In this document: positions 1 through 7,502 of the stretch, piece after piece | How positions within the stretch are numbered: position 1 is the stretch's first letter | How the letters are laid out: each line of letters begins with the position of its first letter | DNA from: Pseudomonadota bacterium | Lineage (GTDB): Bacteria; Pseudomonadota; Gammaproteobacteria; Burkholderiales; SG8-39 | Direction: 5' to 3' | Length of the DNA: 9,159 bases | Assembly: GCA_021825225.1 (NCBI GenBank) | Contig: JAKAIH010000074.1 | Span: 1 to 9,159 of the forward strand | Made by a program: the position numbers and the translations under genes | Notes under the pieces: generated by a model | Told to the model about the DNA's origin: nothing | The model's input: only the letters and a program-made list of their open reading frames with translations | The model's database searches: none

Positions 1-1
1 C

Positions 2-295
2 GACGCGGTGGTGCGGCAGTTGCCCGGCGTGCTGGGCGACGAGGATTCGGCGGCGCAGGATTCGTTTGTAGGCGGACTGCTGGATTGTCCGCATTACACC
101 CGGCCGGAGGAGTATGCGGGCGAGCGCGTGCCGCCGGTGCTGCTCTCGGGCAACCACGCGGAGATAGAACGCTGGCGCCTGAAGCAGGCGCTGGGAAGGA
201 CCTGGCTGAGACGGCCGGATTTGCTGGCGAAACGAGCGTTGAGTGCGGCAGAAGCGAAGCTGCTTGAGGAATTCAAGCGGGAACAGAACACCTAA
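2..295 (+). CDS. trmD: tRNA (guanine(37)-N1)-methyltransferase TrmD, C-terminal part
   Basis: The 5' end is cut by the window edge; 97 codons remain, ending in TAA. TrmD is a cytoplasmic SPOUT-class enzyme that methylates N1 of G37, next to the anticodon of a subset of tRNAs, using S-adenosylmethionine, and so prevents +1 frameshifting. The fragment starts in the knot region with [19 protein letters not shown], the usual TrmD end of the SAM-binding knot and linker; the Asp of DSF is the residue proposed as general base. It continues with [31 protein letters not shown] and [12 protein letters not shown], all hallmark motifs of the C-terminal tRNA-binding domain. The full protein is normally about 250 residues, so roughly 150 are missing upstream. 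The gene is followed 47 bases later by rplS, the normal order in proteobacteria (rpsP-rimM-trmD-rplS). Identification is very secure. Confidence 0.96.
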   Translation, partial: DAVVRQLPGVLGDEDSAAQDSFVGGLLDCPHYTRPEEYAGERVPPVLLSGNHAEIERWRLKQALGRTWLRRPDLLAKRALSAAEAKLLEEFKREQNT

Positions 296-330
296 GGGCT
301 GTGGCAACGGTTGCAGCCCAGGACGATACA

Positions 331-335
331 AGGAG
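331..335 (+). promoter_or_regulatory. Ribosome binding site of rplS
   Basis: AGGAG lies 7 bases before the ATG at 343. It decides the start: the same frame is open from a GTG at 301, but that would add 14 residues absent from L19 proteins and has no comparable Shine-Dalgarno. Confidence 0.75.
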
Positions 336-342
336 CGAAGTC

Positions 343-738
343 ATGAACCTGATACAGAAGCTGGAGAACGAAGAAATCACGCGCCTGGGCAAGACCGTTC
401 CGGTGTTCGCGCCCGGCGACACCGTGATCGTCAATGTCAACGTGGTCGAGGGCGAGCGCAAGCGCGTACAGGCCTACGAAGGCGTGGTCATCGCCAAGCG
501 CAACCGCGGCCTCAACTCCTCCTTTATCGTGCGCAAGATTTCCGCGGGCGAAGGCGTGGAGCGGACGTTCCAGACCTACTCTCCTTTGATCGCCTCGGTC
601 GAGGTCAAGCGCAAAGGCGACGTGCGCCGCGCCAAACTCTATTACCTGCGCGACCGTTCCGGCAAGTCGGCGCGCATCCGCGAGAAACTCAGCAAGCGCG
701 CGGTGGAAGAGACTGCAGGCGAAGCAGCGGCAGAATAA
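343..738 (+). CDS. rplS: 50S ribosomal protein L19
   Basis: The product is 131 residues. L19 sits at the 30S-50S interface of the ribosome and contributes to an intersubunit bridge. The protein begins [17 protein letters not shown], the typical L19 start, followed by [16 protein letters not shown] (about residues 22-37), the strongly conserved [20 protein letters not shown], the [17 protein letters not shown] segment, [20 protein letters not shown] and [17 protein letters not shown]. Usual L19 length is about 115-130; the extra residues form an Ala/Glu-rich tail ([12 protein letters not shown]), as seen in some Betaproteobacteria. The ATG at 343 is chosen from the AGGAG seven bases upstream and from family length. 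It is probably co-transcribed with trmD and ends 17 bases before a strong hairpin. Confidence 0.97.
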   Translation: MNLIQKLENEEITRLGKTVPVFAPGDTVIVNVNVVEGERKRVQAYEGVVIAKRNRGLNSSFIVRKISAGEGVERTFQTYSPLIASVEVKRKGDVRRAKLYYLRDRSGKSARIREKLSKRAVEETAGEAAAE

Positions 739-755
739 GCATCAGCCTAGGAGTC

Positions 756-791
756 AATACCAACGGGACGCCGAGGCGTCCCGTTGGTATT
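756..791. terminator. Bidirectional hairpin between rplS and the importer operon
   Basis: Bases 756-771 and 776-791 form a perfect 16-bp inverted repeat around a CGAG tetraloop (772-775). The hairpin starts 17 bases after the rplS stop and lies 20 bases beyond the argE stop on the other strand, so it sits exactly where both converging transcripts should end. The T-run after the stem is short on either strand (TT then GTGGG on plus; TT then GACTCC on minus, counting stem bases), so it is not a textbook intrinsic terminator. It may instead act as a 3'-end stabiliser or as a terminator that depends mainly on the stem. Confidence 0.7.
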
Positions 792-811
792 TGTGGGTCG
801 CACCGCGCCGT

Positions 812-1993
812 TCACCCGGCGCACATCTGCTCCAGCAGCCGCTCCATGAAAGACTCGCACAGCGCTACCTGTGTCAGGGTCACATATTCGTCGGGTTTGT
901 GCGCCTGCTCGATCGAGCCCGGGCCGCAGATGATCGCGGGGATCCCGGCCTGCTGGAACAATCCGCCCTCGGTCGCATAGGCGACTTTGGCCGTGGACTT
1001 GTTGCGCGACAGGGCCTGCGCGAGATAGGTGACCTGATCCTGTTCGGTGGTGTTGAGTCCGGGGATTTCGGCCCTGGTCTCGAAGCTGATGCCGGTATTG
1101 GGGTCGGTTCTTTGCATTTCCGGCAGGATTACGCGCTCGGCGTAGTCCTTGATTTCCCGTTCGAGCGCATCCGGGTCGGCGCCGGGCAGGTAGCGGAACT
1201 CGAACTGGAAATTGCATTCGCGCGGCACGATATTGCCGGCGGTGCCGCCGGAGATCACTCCGGTCTGCAGTGTGGTAAACGGCACGTCGAAACCATGATC
1301 GCGCGGCTCGCAATCGCGCATGCGCTCGGCCATGTGGCGGATGTAGGTGATGATGCGCGCCGCGTATTCGATCGCGTTGACCCCTTGCGGCGTGAGCGCG
1401 GAATGCGCTTCCTTGCCGCGCACGCAGCACTGGTAGGAGCGTTTGCCCTTGTGTGCGATCACCGGCTGCATGCTGGTCGGCTCGCCGATGATGGCGCCCG
1501 CCGGCCGGATGTTGTTGCGCGCCAGGTCTTCGAGCAGGCCGCGCGCGCCGATGCAGCCGACTTCCTCGTCGTAGGACAGTGCAAAGTGTATCGGAGCCTT
1601 GAGCTCCGCCGCGGCGAAGCGGGGCGCCATCGCGAGGATCACGGCGAGGTAGCTTTTCATGTCGCAGGAACCGCGGCCGTAGAGCTTGTCGCCTTTGAGC
1701 GTCGCCTTGAACGGATCGCTGGACCAGTTCTGGCCGTCCACGGGCACCACGTCGGTGTGGCCGGACAGCACGATGCCGGGTTTCCCCCCTTTTTGTACCG
1801 TGGCGAACAGATTCGCCTTGTTGCCGGCGGCGTCGTAGGTGAGGCGCGACTCCACGCCAAGACCTTTAAGGTAATCCCGCACCCACTCGATCAGGCCGAG
1901 GTTGGAACCGCGGCTGGTGGTGTCGAAACCGATCAGGCGCTCGATCATCGCCAGGGTTTCGGGTCTGACGGGGGGCATCTGTGTTGGGTTCAT
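812..1993 (-). CDS. argE: ArgE-type acetylornithine deacetylase, M20 family
   Basis: The product is 393 residues. ArgE removes the acetyl group from N2-acetyl-L-ornithine in the cytoplasm using a two-metal (Zn/Co) centre. The M20 metal and catalytic residues are all visible: H79 and D81 in SGHTDVVPVDG, D111 in YGRGSCDMK, E143-E144 in YDEEVGC, E171 in IGEPTS and H365 in QAHKPDEY. The dimerisation (lid) domain lies between, with GKEAHSA at 194-199. Length and motifs match ArgE better than DapE. The ATG at 1993 has GGAGG (2000-2004 on the opposite strand) six bases upstream and overlaps the stop of the preceding ATPase gene as ATGA, so it is translated as the last gene of the importer operon. 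Many Betaproteobacteria recycle acetyl groups with ArgJ and do not need ArgE, so here it may deacylate an imported N-acyl amino acid or peptide; that substrate is inference. Confidence 0.88.
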   Translation of the reverse strand: MNPTQMPPVRPETLAMIERLIGFDTTSRGSNLGLIEWVRDYLKGLGVESRLTYDAAGNKANLFATVQKGGKPGIVLSGHTDVVPVDGQNWSSDPFKATLKGDKLYGRGSCDMKSYLAVILAMAPRFAAAELKAPIHFALSYDEEVGCIGARGLLEDLARNNIRPAGAIIGEPTSMQPVIAHKGKRSYQCCVRGKEAHSALTPQGVNAIEYAARIITYIRHMAERMRDCEPRDHGFDVPFTTLQTGVISGGTAGNIVPRECNFQFEFRYLPGADPDALEREIKDYAERVILPEMQRTDPNTGISFETRAEIPGLNTTEQDQVTYLAQALSRNKSTAKVAYATEGGLFQQAGIPAIICGPGSIEQAHKPDEYVTLTQVALCESFMERLLEQMCAG

Positions 1994-3003
1994 CCTGAAC
2001 CTCCGTCGTTCAGATGGCAGGCGGAGAAATGCAGCGGCGCGATTTCGCGCAGATGCGGCTGTTCGATTCTACACCGCGGCATCGCGTGCGGGCAGCGCGG
2101 GTGGAAATGGCAGCCGGGCGGCGGAGCCAGGGGCGAAGGAATTTCGCCTTTGATCGGAACGAAGCTTCTGCGGCGCGATTCCAGCCGCTGCACCTCGGCC
2201 AGCAGTGCCTGGGTATAGGGGTGATTGGCCCTGGCGTAGATCTCCGCGACCGGCGCGGACTCGAGCACCCTGCCGAGGTACATGATCAGCACGCGGTCCG
2301 ACAGGTGCTGCACCACGCCCAGGTCGTGGCTGATAAACAGGTACGTCAGCTTGAAATCCTCGCGCAGCCTGATGAACAGATTCAACACCTGCGCCTGGAT
2401 CGAAACATCCAGAGCCGCCACGGCCTCGTCGCATGCCAGGAACTCCGGCTTCACCGCCAGCGCCCGCGCAATGCCGATACGCGCGCGCTGGCCGCCGGAG
2501 AACTGATGCGGAAAGCGGCCGAGCAGCGTAGCGTCCAGGCCGACGCACTCGAGCAGCTGCGCCACATAGTCCTCGCGCTCGCGCGCATCGATCAGGCCAT
2601 GTACCACAGGCGCCTCGCCGACGATATCGGCGACGCGCATGCGCGGATTGAGCGAGGCGTAGGGATCCTGGAACACCATCTGCATTTTGAGCCGGATGCT
2701 GCGCTGTTTCCCCGCAGGCATAGGCGCGATCTCCTCGCCGCGCCACAGACGCGTGCCCGCAGAAGGCGGGAGCAAGCCCACGGCGAGCCGTGCCAGTGTG
2801 GATTTGCCGCAGCCCGATTCACCTACCAGTCCGACTACTTCGCCCGAGTGCACGGCCAGGTCGACTTGATCCACCGCGTGCACGATTTCTTCCGAGGGGC
2901 GGGCGCCGAACAGCCCGGCGAGCCGGTCGGCCGTATCCGGGGACCTGACGAAGCGCCTGGATAGGCCGCGCAGTTCAAGCAATGGTGCCGGCGGCGCGCT
3001 CAT
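1990..3003 (-). CDS. Peptide-type ABC transporter ATP-binding protein (DppF/OppF class)
   Basis: The product is 337 residues: one of two ATPases that drive the importer from the cytoplasmic face. Walker A is GESGCGKST (61-69), the Q-loop is Q112 in FQDPYASLNP, the signature is SGGQR (169-173), Walker B ends CDE with D192-E193, and the switch His is H226 in FISHDLG. The C-terminal oligopeptide/dipeptide extension carries Cys298, Cys304, Cys311 and Cys329, the pattern that holds an iron-sulfur cluster in Dpp/Opp ATPases. RMRVADIVGEAPVVHG is typical of the F-type subunit. Two common positions differ: SGGQRAR instead of the usual SGGQRQR, and CDEAVAALD instead of ADEPVSALD. All catalytic residues are intact, so it should work. 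Its ATG overlaps the stop of the DppD-like gene by 4 bases (ATGA), and its own stop overlaps the argE start in the same way. Confidence 0.93.
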   Translation of the reverse strand: MSAPPAPLLELRGLSRRFVRSPDTADRLAGLFGARPSEEIVHAVDQVDLAVHSGEVVGLVGESGCGKSTLARLAVGLLPPSAGTRLWRGEEIAPMPAGKQRSIRLKMQMVFQDPYASLNPRMRVADIVGEAPVVHGLIDAREREDYVAQLLECVGLDATLLGRFPHQFSGGQRARIGIARALAVKPEFLACDEAVAALDVSIQAQVLNLFIRLREDFKLTYLFISHDLGVVQHLSDRVLIMYLGRVLESAPVAEIYARANHPYTQALLAEVQRLESRRRSFVPIKGEIPSPLAPPPGCHFHPRCPHAMPRCRIEQPHLREIAPLHFSACHLNDGGSG

Positions 3004-3980
3004 GCAGTCGCGCCCTGCGTCAGAGGATGGAAGCAGCGCACCTGCCTGCCAGCTGCGGGACTGGACAGTGCTGGATCCTGCGCGCAGGCGCCGTCGGCGC
3101 GGCTGCAGCGCTCGCGAAAGGCGCAGCCGGGAGCGAGTTCGAGCAGCGATGGTGTCATGCCCGGAATCTGGCGCAGCGCTTCGCCCCTGCGGTTGCGGCT
3201 CGGCACCGAGGCGATCAGTCCGCCGGTATAGGGATGCAGCGGCTCATCGAGCACCTGGTCGACGCTGCCGTGTTCGACGACGCGCCCGGCGTACATGACG
3301 CAGATTTCGTCGGCGAGGCCGGCGATCACCGACAGGTCGTGGCTGATCCAGATGAGTGCGGTGCCGGACTCGCGCGCGATTTTTTGCATCTCGTACAGGA
3401 TTTGCCCCTGGACGGTGACATCGAGTGCCGTGGTCGGCTCATCGGCGATGATCAGATCGGGCTGGTTCAGCAGCGCGATGGCGATGGCCACGCGCTGGCG
3501 CATGCCCCCCGAGAATTGGTGCGGGTAGGCCGAGAGGCGTTCATCCGGCGAGGCGATGCCTACGCGCGCGAGCGCATCGCGCGCGCGCTCCAGTGCCGCC
3601 CTCCGGCCGACGTCGGCATGCGCCCGGACCGCCTCCGTCATCTGCGTGTCGATGCGCAGCACCGGATTCAGCGTCATCATCGGGTCCTGGAAGATCATGG
3701 CGATGCGATTGCCGCGCACCTGGCGCATCTCCTCCGGCGCCAGCCTAAGCAGGTCGCGGCCGCCGAGCAGGATGCGGCCGCCGACCACGCGCCCGGGCGG
3801 ATCGACCAGGCCCATGATGGAAAAGCCCATCACCGATTTGCCCGAGCCGGATTCGCCGACCAGGCCGAGGATTTTTCCGGGCGCGACCGAGAAGCTGACG
3901 TCTTCCACTGCCTTGACGACGCCGCGGCGGGTGAAGAAGTGGGTGCGCAGATTCTCGACGCGCAGCGCGGCTTCGCTCAT
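3000..3980 (-). CDS. Peptide-type ABC transporter ATP-binding protein (DppD/OppD class)
   Basis: The product is 326 residues: the partner ATPase of the importer. Walker A is GESGSGKSV (42-50), the Q-loop is Q98 in FQDPMMTLNP, the signature is SGGMRQR (157-163), Walker B ends ADEPTTALD with D180-E181, and the switch His is H214 in WISHDLS. SGGM rather than SGGQ is normal for the D subunit. The C-terminal cysteines C286, C292, C299 and C316 match the cluster-binding motif of this subfamily. The same frame is open upstream to 4553, but that part is the mirror of the DppC gene. The start at 3980 (MSEAALRVENLRTHF) fits the family and forms an ATGA overlap with the DppC stop. It likely forms a heterodimer with the ATPase encoded immediately downstream. 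Confidence 0.94.
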   Translation of the reverse strand: MSEAALRVENLRTHFFTRRGVVKAVEDVSFSVAPGKILGLVGESGSGKSVMGFSIMGLVDPPGRVVGGRILLGGRDLLRLAPEEMRQVRGNRIAMIFQDPMMTLNPVLRIDTQMTEAVRAHADVGRRAALERARDALARVGIASPDERLSAYPHQFSGGMRQRVAIAIALLNQPDLIIADEPTTALDVTVQGQILYEMQKIARESGTALIWISHDLSVIAGLADEICVMYAGRVVEHGSVDQVLDEPLHPYTGGLIASVPSRNRRGEALRQIPGMTPSLLELAPGCAFRERCSRADGACAQDPALSSPAAGRQVRCFHPLTQGATA

Positions 3981-4858
3981 TGCTGCAGGCGCGGATTGAG
4001 CACGTCGCGCAGCCGGTCCGCGACCAGGTTGATGGCGACGATGGTCAGCAGCAGCGCGACGCCTGGATAGAAACTGATCCAGTACTGGCCCGCGAGCATA
4101 TAGTCGAAACCGTTTTTGATCAGCAGGCCGAGCGAGGGCTCGGTGATCGGCACGCCTATGCCGAGATAGGACAGCGTCGCCTCCAGCGCGATCGCTGCCG
4201 CCACCTGCACCGTGGCGACAACGATGAGCGGCGGCAGGCAGTTGGGCAGCAGGTGGCGCAGCACGATGCGCGCGGGCGGCAGCGCCAGGCACATGGCCGC
4301 CTCGATGTATTCCTTGCCGCGCTCGATCAGCGCCGTGGCGCGCACGGTGCGCGCGTAATAGGCCCATTGCACCATGATCAGCGCGAATATCGTTTTGTCT
4401 ACGCCCTGGCCGAGCAGCGCGAGCAGGATCAGCGCGATCAGGATGGAGGGGAAGGACAGCTGGATGTCTACGAGGCGCATGATCACGCTGTCGGTGCGCC
4501 CGCCGAAATAGGCGGCGCACAAGCCCGCCGCCAGGCCGATGGCGAGCGCGCACAGGGTGCTGACCACGCCGACCAGCAGGCTGATGCGCAGGCCGTAGAA
4601 AATGCCGGACAGGATATCGCGCCCCTGATCGTCGCTGCCGAGCCAGAAGGTCAGGCCGTTGCCCGACTTCGATCCGGGCGGCAGGCGGCCGTCGAGCACG
4701 TCGAGCTGCGCCAGGTCATAGGGATTCTGCGGCGCGATCAGCGGCGCGAACACGGCGGCGAGCAGGATCAGCGCGAGCAGCGCCAGCCCGGCGAGCGCGA
4801 GTCGGCTCCGGGCGAAGTCGGCGACGAGGCGCTGCAACGGCGTCGGTTCGCGCTCCAT
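3977..4858 (-). CDS. Peptide-type ABC transporter permease (DppC/OppC class)
   Basis: The product is 293 residues: an inner-membrane subunit of the importer. A cytoplasmic N-terminus is followed by a first membrane segment at about 21-42 (LALAGLALLALILLAAVFAP), then the OppC_N hallmark LGSDDQGRDILSGIFYGLRISL (split near residues 73-94) and further hydrophobic segments at about 95-116, 135-150, 210-230 and 265-280. The cytoplasmic EAA loop that contacts the ATPases is at 183-206 (EYIEAA, ending HLLPN). Its usual Gly, four residues after EAA, is Ala192, a mild departure. The frame is open 11 codons further upstream (to 4891), but MEREPTPLQ at 4858 is preferred: it avoids overlapping the DppB gene, whose stop is 4 bases away, and has AGGG just upstream. 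Confidence 0.92.
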   Translation of the reverse strand: MEREPTPLQRLVADFARSRLALAGLALLALILLAAVFAPLIAPQNPYDLAQLDVLDGRLPPGSKSGNGLTFWLGSDDQGRDILSGIFYGLRISLLVGVVSTLCALAIGLAAGLCAAYFGGRTDSVIMRLVDIQLSFPSILIALILLALLGQGVDKTIFALIMVQWAYYARTVRATALIERGKEYIEAAMCLALPPARIVLRHLLPNCLPPLIVVATVQVAAAIALEATLSYLGIGVPITEPSLGLLIKNGFDYMLAGQYWISFYPGVALLLTIVAINLVADRLRDVLNPRLQQ

Positions 4859-4862
4859 GGCC

Positions 4863-5840
4863 CTAGTCCGTTGCGCCGCCCAGACGCACACGCGGATCGA
4901 GCAGCGAGTAGACGATGTCCACGGCGAGATTGATCAGGATGAACAGGCTCACCACGATCAGCAGATAGGCGACGATCACCGGGCGGTCGAGCACGTTGAT
5001 GGAATCGATGATCAGCTTGCCCATGCCCGGCCAGCCGAATATCGATTCGGTGACGATCGCGAATGCAATCACCGAGCCGAACTCCAGGCCGATCACCGTG
5101 ACGATGGGGATCAGGATGTTCTTGAGCACGTGCACGCCGACCACGCGTGCATTGGACAGTCCTTTGGCGCGGGCGAATTTGACGTAGTCCTGCAGCAGCG
5201 CCTCGCGCGTGCCGGCCTGCGTCAGGCGGATGATCAGCGAGAGCTTGAACAGGGCGAGGTTCGTGGCGGGCAGGATCAGGTGGCGAATACCCTCCCAGGA
5301 GAGGAAGCTCACCGGGATGCCGAGCAGCAGGCTGGTCGGGCCGCGTCCGCCGGAAGGCAGCCAACCGAGCTCGACCGCGAACAGCATGATCAGCAGCAGG
5401 CCAACCCAGAAGGTAGGCAGGGAGAAGCCGAGGATAGAGCCGCTCATGATCAGCTTGCCCGCCCAGGAATCAGGCGCGAGGCCTGCCCACAGCCCGAGCG
5501 GAATGCCAAGCAGCACCGCGACGGCGGCTGCGGCCAGGGCCAATTCCAGCGTGGCCGGCATGCGCTCCAGGATCAGCTGCAGCGCCGGGATGTTGTAGGC
5601 GAAGGACTTGCCCAGGTCCCCGAGCAGCGCCTGCCTGAGGAACGTCAGGTACTGCTGCCACAGTGGCTGGTCCAGCCCGAGCGCGGCGATTGCGCGCGCG
5701 ATGTCGGCCTGGTCGGCCTGCGGATTGATCAGAATATCCACCGGATTGCCGATCGCGTACACCCCGACGAACACCAGCAGCGACATGAGCCACAGCACGA
5801 GCACGCTTTGCAGCAGACGGCGGATGACAAACGCGGCCAC
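4863..5840 (-). CDS. Peptide-type ABC transporter permease (DppB/OppB class)
   Basis: The product is 325 residues from the GTG at 5840: an inner-membrane subunit pairing with the DppC-like protein. The N-terminus AAFVIRRLLQSVLVLWL is the classic start of OppB/DppB, with a first membrane segment at about 10-30. A periplasmic stretch carries LGLDQPLWQQY and LGDLGKSF, and further membrane segments lie at about 97-121, 133-158, 185-205, 243-265 and 288-312. The EAA loop is DYVKFARAKGLSNARV (219-234). The C-terminus has ESIFGWPGMGKL and LLDPRVRL, both family signatures. No ATG fits: the frame also opens with TTG at 5846, giving two more residues, and neither start has a clear Shine-Dalgarno. It follows the binding-protein stop by only 10-16 bases, so translation is probably coupled to that gene. 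Confidence 0.92.
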   Translation of the reverse strand: MAAFVIRRLLQSVLVLWLMSLLVFVGVYAIGNPVDILINPQADQADIARAIAALGLDQPLWQQYLTFLRQALLGDLGKSFAYNIPALQLILERMPATLELALAAAAVAVLLGIPLGLWAGLAPDSWAGKLIMSGSILGFSLPTFWVGLLLIMLFAVELGWLPSGGRGPTSLLLGIPVSFLSWEGIRHLILPATNLALFKLSLIIRLTQAGTREALLQDYVKFARAKGLSNARVVGVHVLKNILIPIVTVIGLEFGSVIAFAIVTESIFGWPGMGKLIIDSINVLDRPVIVAYLLIVVSLFILINLAVDIVYSLLDPRVRLGGATD

Positions 5841-5856
5841 GGGCAAGCCGATGCGC

Positions 5857-7434
5857 TTAGCGCGGCCGGAAATCGCGGGCGAACGTGTATTCGTCCGTGC
5901 GTGCGGCGTAAGTCAGGCTTTTTTTCATCGCCCAGGACGCGAGCTGGTGGTGCAGCAGTATTACCGGCGTGTCCTTGAGCGCGAGCGTCGCGGCCTCGCA
6001 CGCCAGCGCCTCGCGCTTGTCGTCGTTCAGGGTGGCGAAGTCCTGCTCGAGCAGCGCGTCCAGCTTCGGATTCGAGTAATGGCCCCAGTTCCATGCGCCA
6101 TAGCCCGTGGCGGCATTCTGCGTGGCCACCAGCGCGCGCAGCGCCAGATCGCCGGAGAACGAGCCCCAGCCGAGCAGGGCGAAAGAAAAATCGCCGGCGC
6201 GCGCTTTGGCAAAATACACGCTGGCCGGCATGGTTTCCACTTTGATTCGTATGCCTATCCGCGCCAGCATCTGCGCCACCGCCTGCGCGATCTGTTCGTC
6301 GTTGACGTAGCGGTCATTGGGCGCGTCCAGGGTGAGGGCGAAGCCGTCCGGAAATCCGGCTGCGGCAAGCAGCTGTTTCGCCGCTTGCGGGTCGTAGCTT
6401 TCGGCTTTCAGCGCGGCTACGTGGCCGAAAACGGGCGGCGAGACCAGGTTGCCTGCGGCGATGGCATTGCCTTCCATCACGCGCTCGACGATGGCCTTGC
6501 GGTTGATTGCCTTGGAAATCGCCAGCCTTACGCGCGCGTCCTTGAACGGGTTTTTCGCCAGCGGCTTTCCCGCCTTGTCGGCGAGGTGCGGCGGGTGGTC
6601 GCGGTACTGGTCCATATGCAGCAGCATCGTGCGCCAGGATACCTTCTGCTCCAGCCGGAAATTCGGGTTCGCCTTGAGCCGGGTCAGGTCGGCGGTAGGT
6701 ATGCTCTCGATCGCGTCCACGTCGCCCGCGAGCAGTGCGGCGATGCGCGCGGTATCCGCGGGCAGAATGCGCAACGTCACCTTGTCCCAGGGAGATTTTC
6801 CGCCCCAGTAGGCGTCATTGCGTGCGAGCTCGATGCGGTCGCCGCGGGCGAAGCGCAGGAGCTTGTACGGGCCGGTGCCTATGGCCGCCTTGCCGCTGTT
6901 GAAATCCTCGGTGCTGGCGCCTGCGGCGGCCTTTTTCGACACGATGAAGATGGAGTCGAGATCGTAGGGCAGCATCGCGTAAGGCACCGCGGTCTTGAGC
7001 TGCAGCGTCCACGGGTCGATGATTTTCTTGGCGACAATCGCCTTGACGAATCCGCTGAACGGACCCGGACTGGCAGCGAGCGTAGCGGGGCGCTCCAGCG
7101 AGAAAATCACGTCCTCCGCGGTGAAGTCCGAACCGTCGTGGAATTTGACCCCTTTGCGCAGCTTGAATTCCCAGGTGGTCGGATTGATCGCGCGCCAGGA
7201 AACGGCCAGGCCCGGGATGAGGCGCGCGTTCGCATCCACGTGGACCAGGGCGTCGAAGATATGCCATGCGGCATCGTTGTTGGGTGCGACGTTGAGGAAA
7301 TGCGGATCGAGCGAGGTCACGTCGGCGGCGAGGCCGATGCGCAACTCGGCCGCGACTGCGGAAAGCGCGCCGGCGAGCGACAAGGCGACGCAGACGAGAC
7401 AGCTGAGGGCGAATCGCGCCGTCCGAACGGCCAT
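5857..7434 (-). CDS. Periplasmic substrate-binding protein, family 5 (peptide-type ABC importer)
   Basis: The product is 525 residues: it captures the ligand in the periplasm and hands it to the permeases encoded downstream. It has an N-terminal signal peptide of about 29 residues (MAVRT, a hydrophobic stretch, then ALSAVAA before ELRIGLAAD). The early Cys residues are not in a lipobox, so a soluble protein is expected. Family-5 landmarks follow: DVTSLDPHF (38-46), ALVHVDANARLIPGLAVSW (62-80), WEFKLRKGVKFHDGSDFTAEDV (88-109, the family signature region), GTGPYKL (186-192) and FKDARVRLAISKAINRKAIV (297-316). The closest type is dipeptide/oligopeptide/nickel/glutathione binding proteins, and the exact ligand cannot be read from sequence. 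The frame is open to an ATG at 7467, but the ATG at 7434 has AAAGGA eight bases upstream and places the signal peptide correctly. Confidence 0.93.
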   Translation of the reverse strand: MAVRTARFALSCLVCVALSLAGALSAVAAELRIGLAADVTSLDPHFLNVAPNNDAAWHIFDALVHVDANARLIPGLAVSWRAINPTTWEFKLRKGVKFHDGSDFTAEDVIFSLERPATLAASPGPFSGFVKAIVAKKIIDPWTLQLKTAVPYAMLPYDLDSIFIVSKKAAAGASTEDFNSGKAAIGTGPYKLLRFARGDRIELARNDAYWGGKSPWDKVTLRILPADTARIAALLAGDVDAIESIPTADLTRLKANPNFRLEQKVSWRTMLLHMDQYRDHPPHLADKAGKPLAKNPFKDARVRLAISKAINRKAIVERVMEGNAIAAGNLVSPPVFGHVAALKAESYDPQAAKQLLAAAGFPDGFALTLDAPNDRYVNDEQIAQAVAQMLARIGIRIKVETMPASVYFAKARAGDFSFALLGWGSFSGDLALRALVATQNAATGYGAWNWGHYSNPKLDALLEQDFATLNDDKREALACEAATLALKDTPVILLHHQLASWAMKKSLTYAARTDEYTFARDFRPR

Positions 7435-7442
7435 GGGCTGAA

Positions 7443-7448
7443 TCCTTT
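7443..7448 (-). promoter_or_regulatory. Ribosome binding site of the substrate-binding protein gene
   Basis: AAAGGA on the minus strand, eight bases before the ATG at 7434. It favours this start over the upstream in-frame ATG at 7467, which has only an A-rich, weak match in front. Confidence 0.65.
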
Positions 7449-7475
7449 CGGCATTGAACATGGACATGAATTTTT

Positions 7476-7497
7476 CCGGCGCTAGCCGCGGCGCCGG
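7476..7497 (-). other. Inverted repeat in the probable leader of the importer operon
   Basis: CCGGCGC (7476-7482) pairs with GCGCCGG (7491-7497), leaving an 8-base loop. It contains nested palindromes (GCTAGC, CCGCGG, GGCGCC). If transcription starts below the TATACT box, this hairpin would be the first structure in the importer mRNA, about 40 bases before the start codon. It could equally be a DNA operator. No known regulator site is recognised. Confidence 0.4.
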
Positions 7498-7502
7498 TTT
7501 CG

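Noticed and set aside
791..2218. 475-codon open frame on the plus strand opposite argE and the DppF-like gene
   Set aside because: It mirrors two well-identified genes in a high-GC region where antisense frames stay open by codon bias. The translation is low in structure, Arg/Ala/Gly-rich and resembles no family.
2982..4070. Plus-strand 362-codon frame opposite the two ATPase genes
   Set aside because: It is a shadow of the Walker-motif-containing genes on the minus strand and shows no domain or initiation signal.
3981..4553. N-terminal extension of the DppD-like frame, which could suggest a permease-ATPase fusion
   Set aside because: The extension is out of frame with the DppC coding sequence and reads as Arg/Ala-rich nonsense; the ATPase has a normal start at 3980.
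4857..5978. Plus-strand 373-codon frame rich in Gln, Asp and His opposite the first permease
   Set aside because: The composition is what results from reading hydrophobic membrane-segment codons backwards; no family is recognisable.
5608..7485. 625-codon open frame on the plus strand opposite the binding-protein gene
   Set aside because: It is antisense to a clear family-5 binding protein with a signal peptide and extends through the permease start. The composition (many Arg, His, Gln) is that of a high-GC shadow frame.
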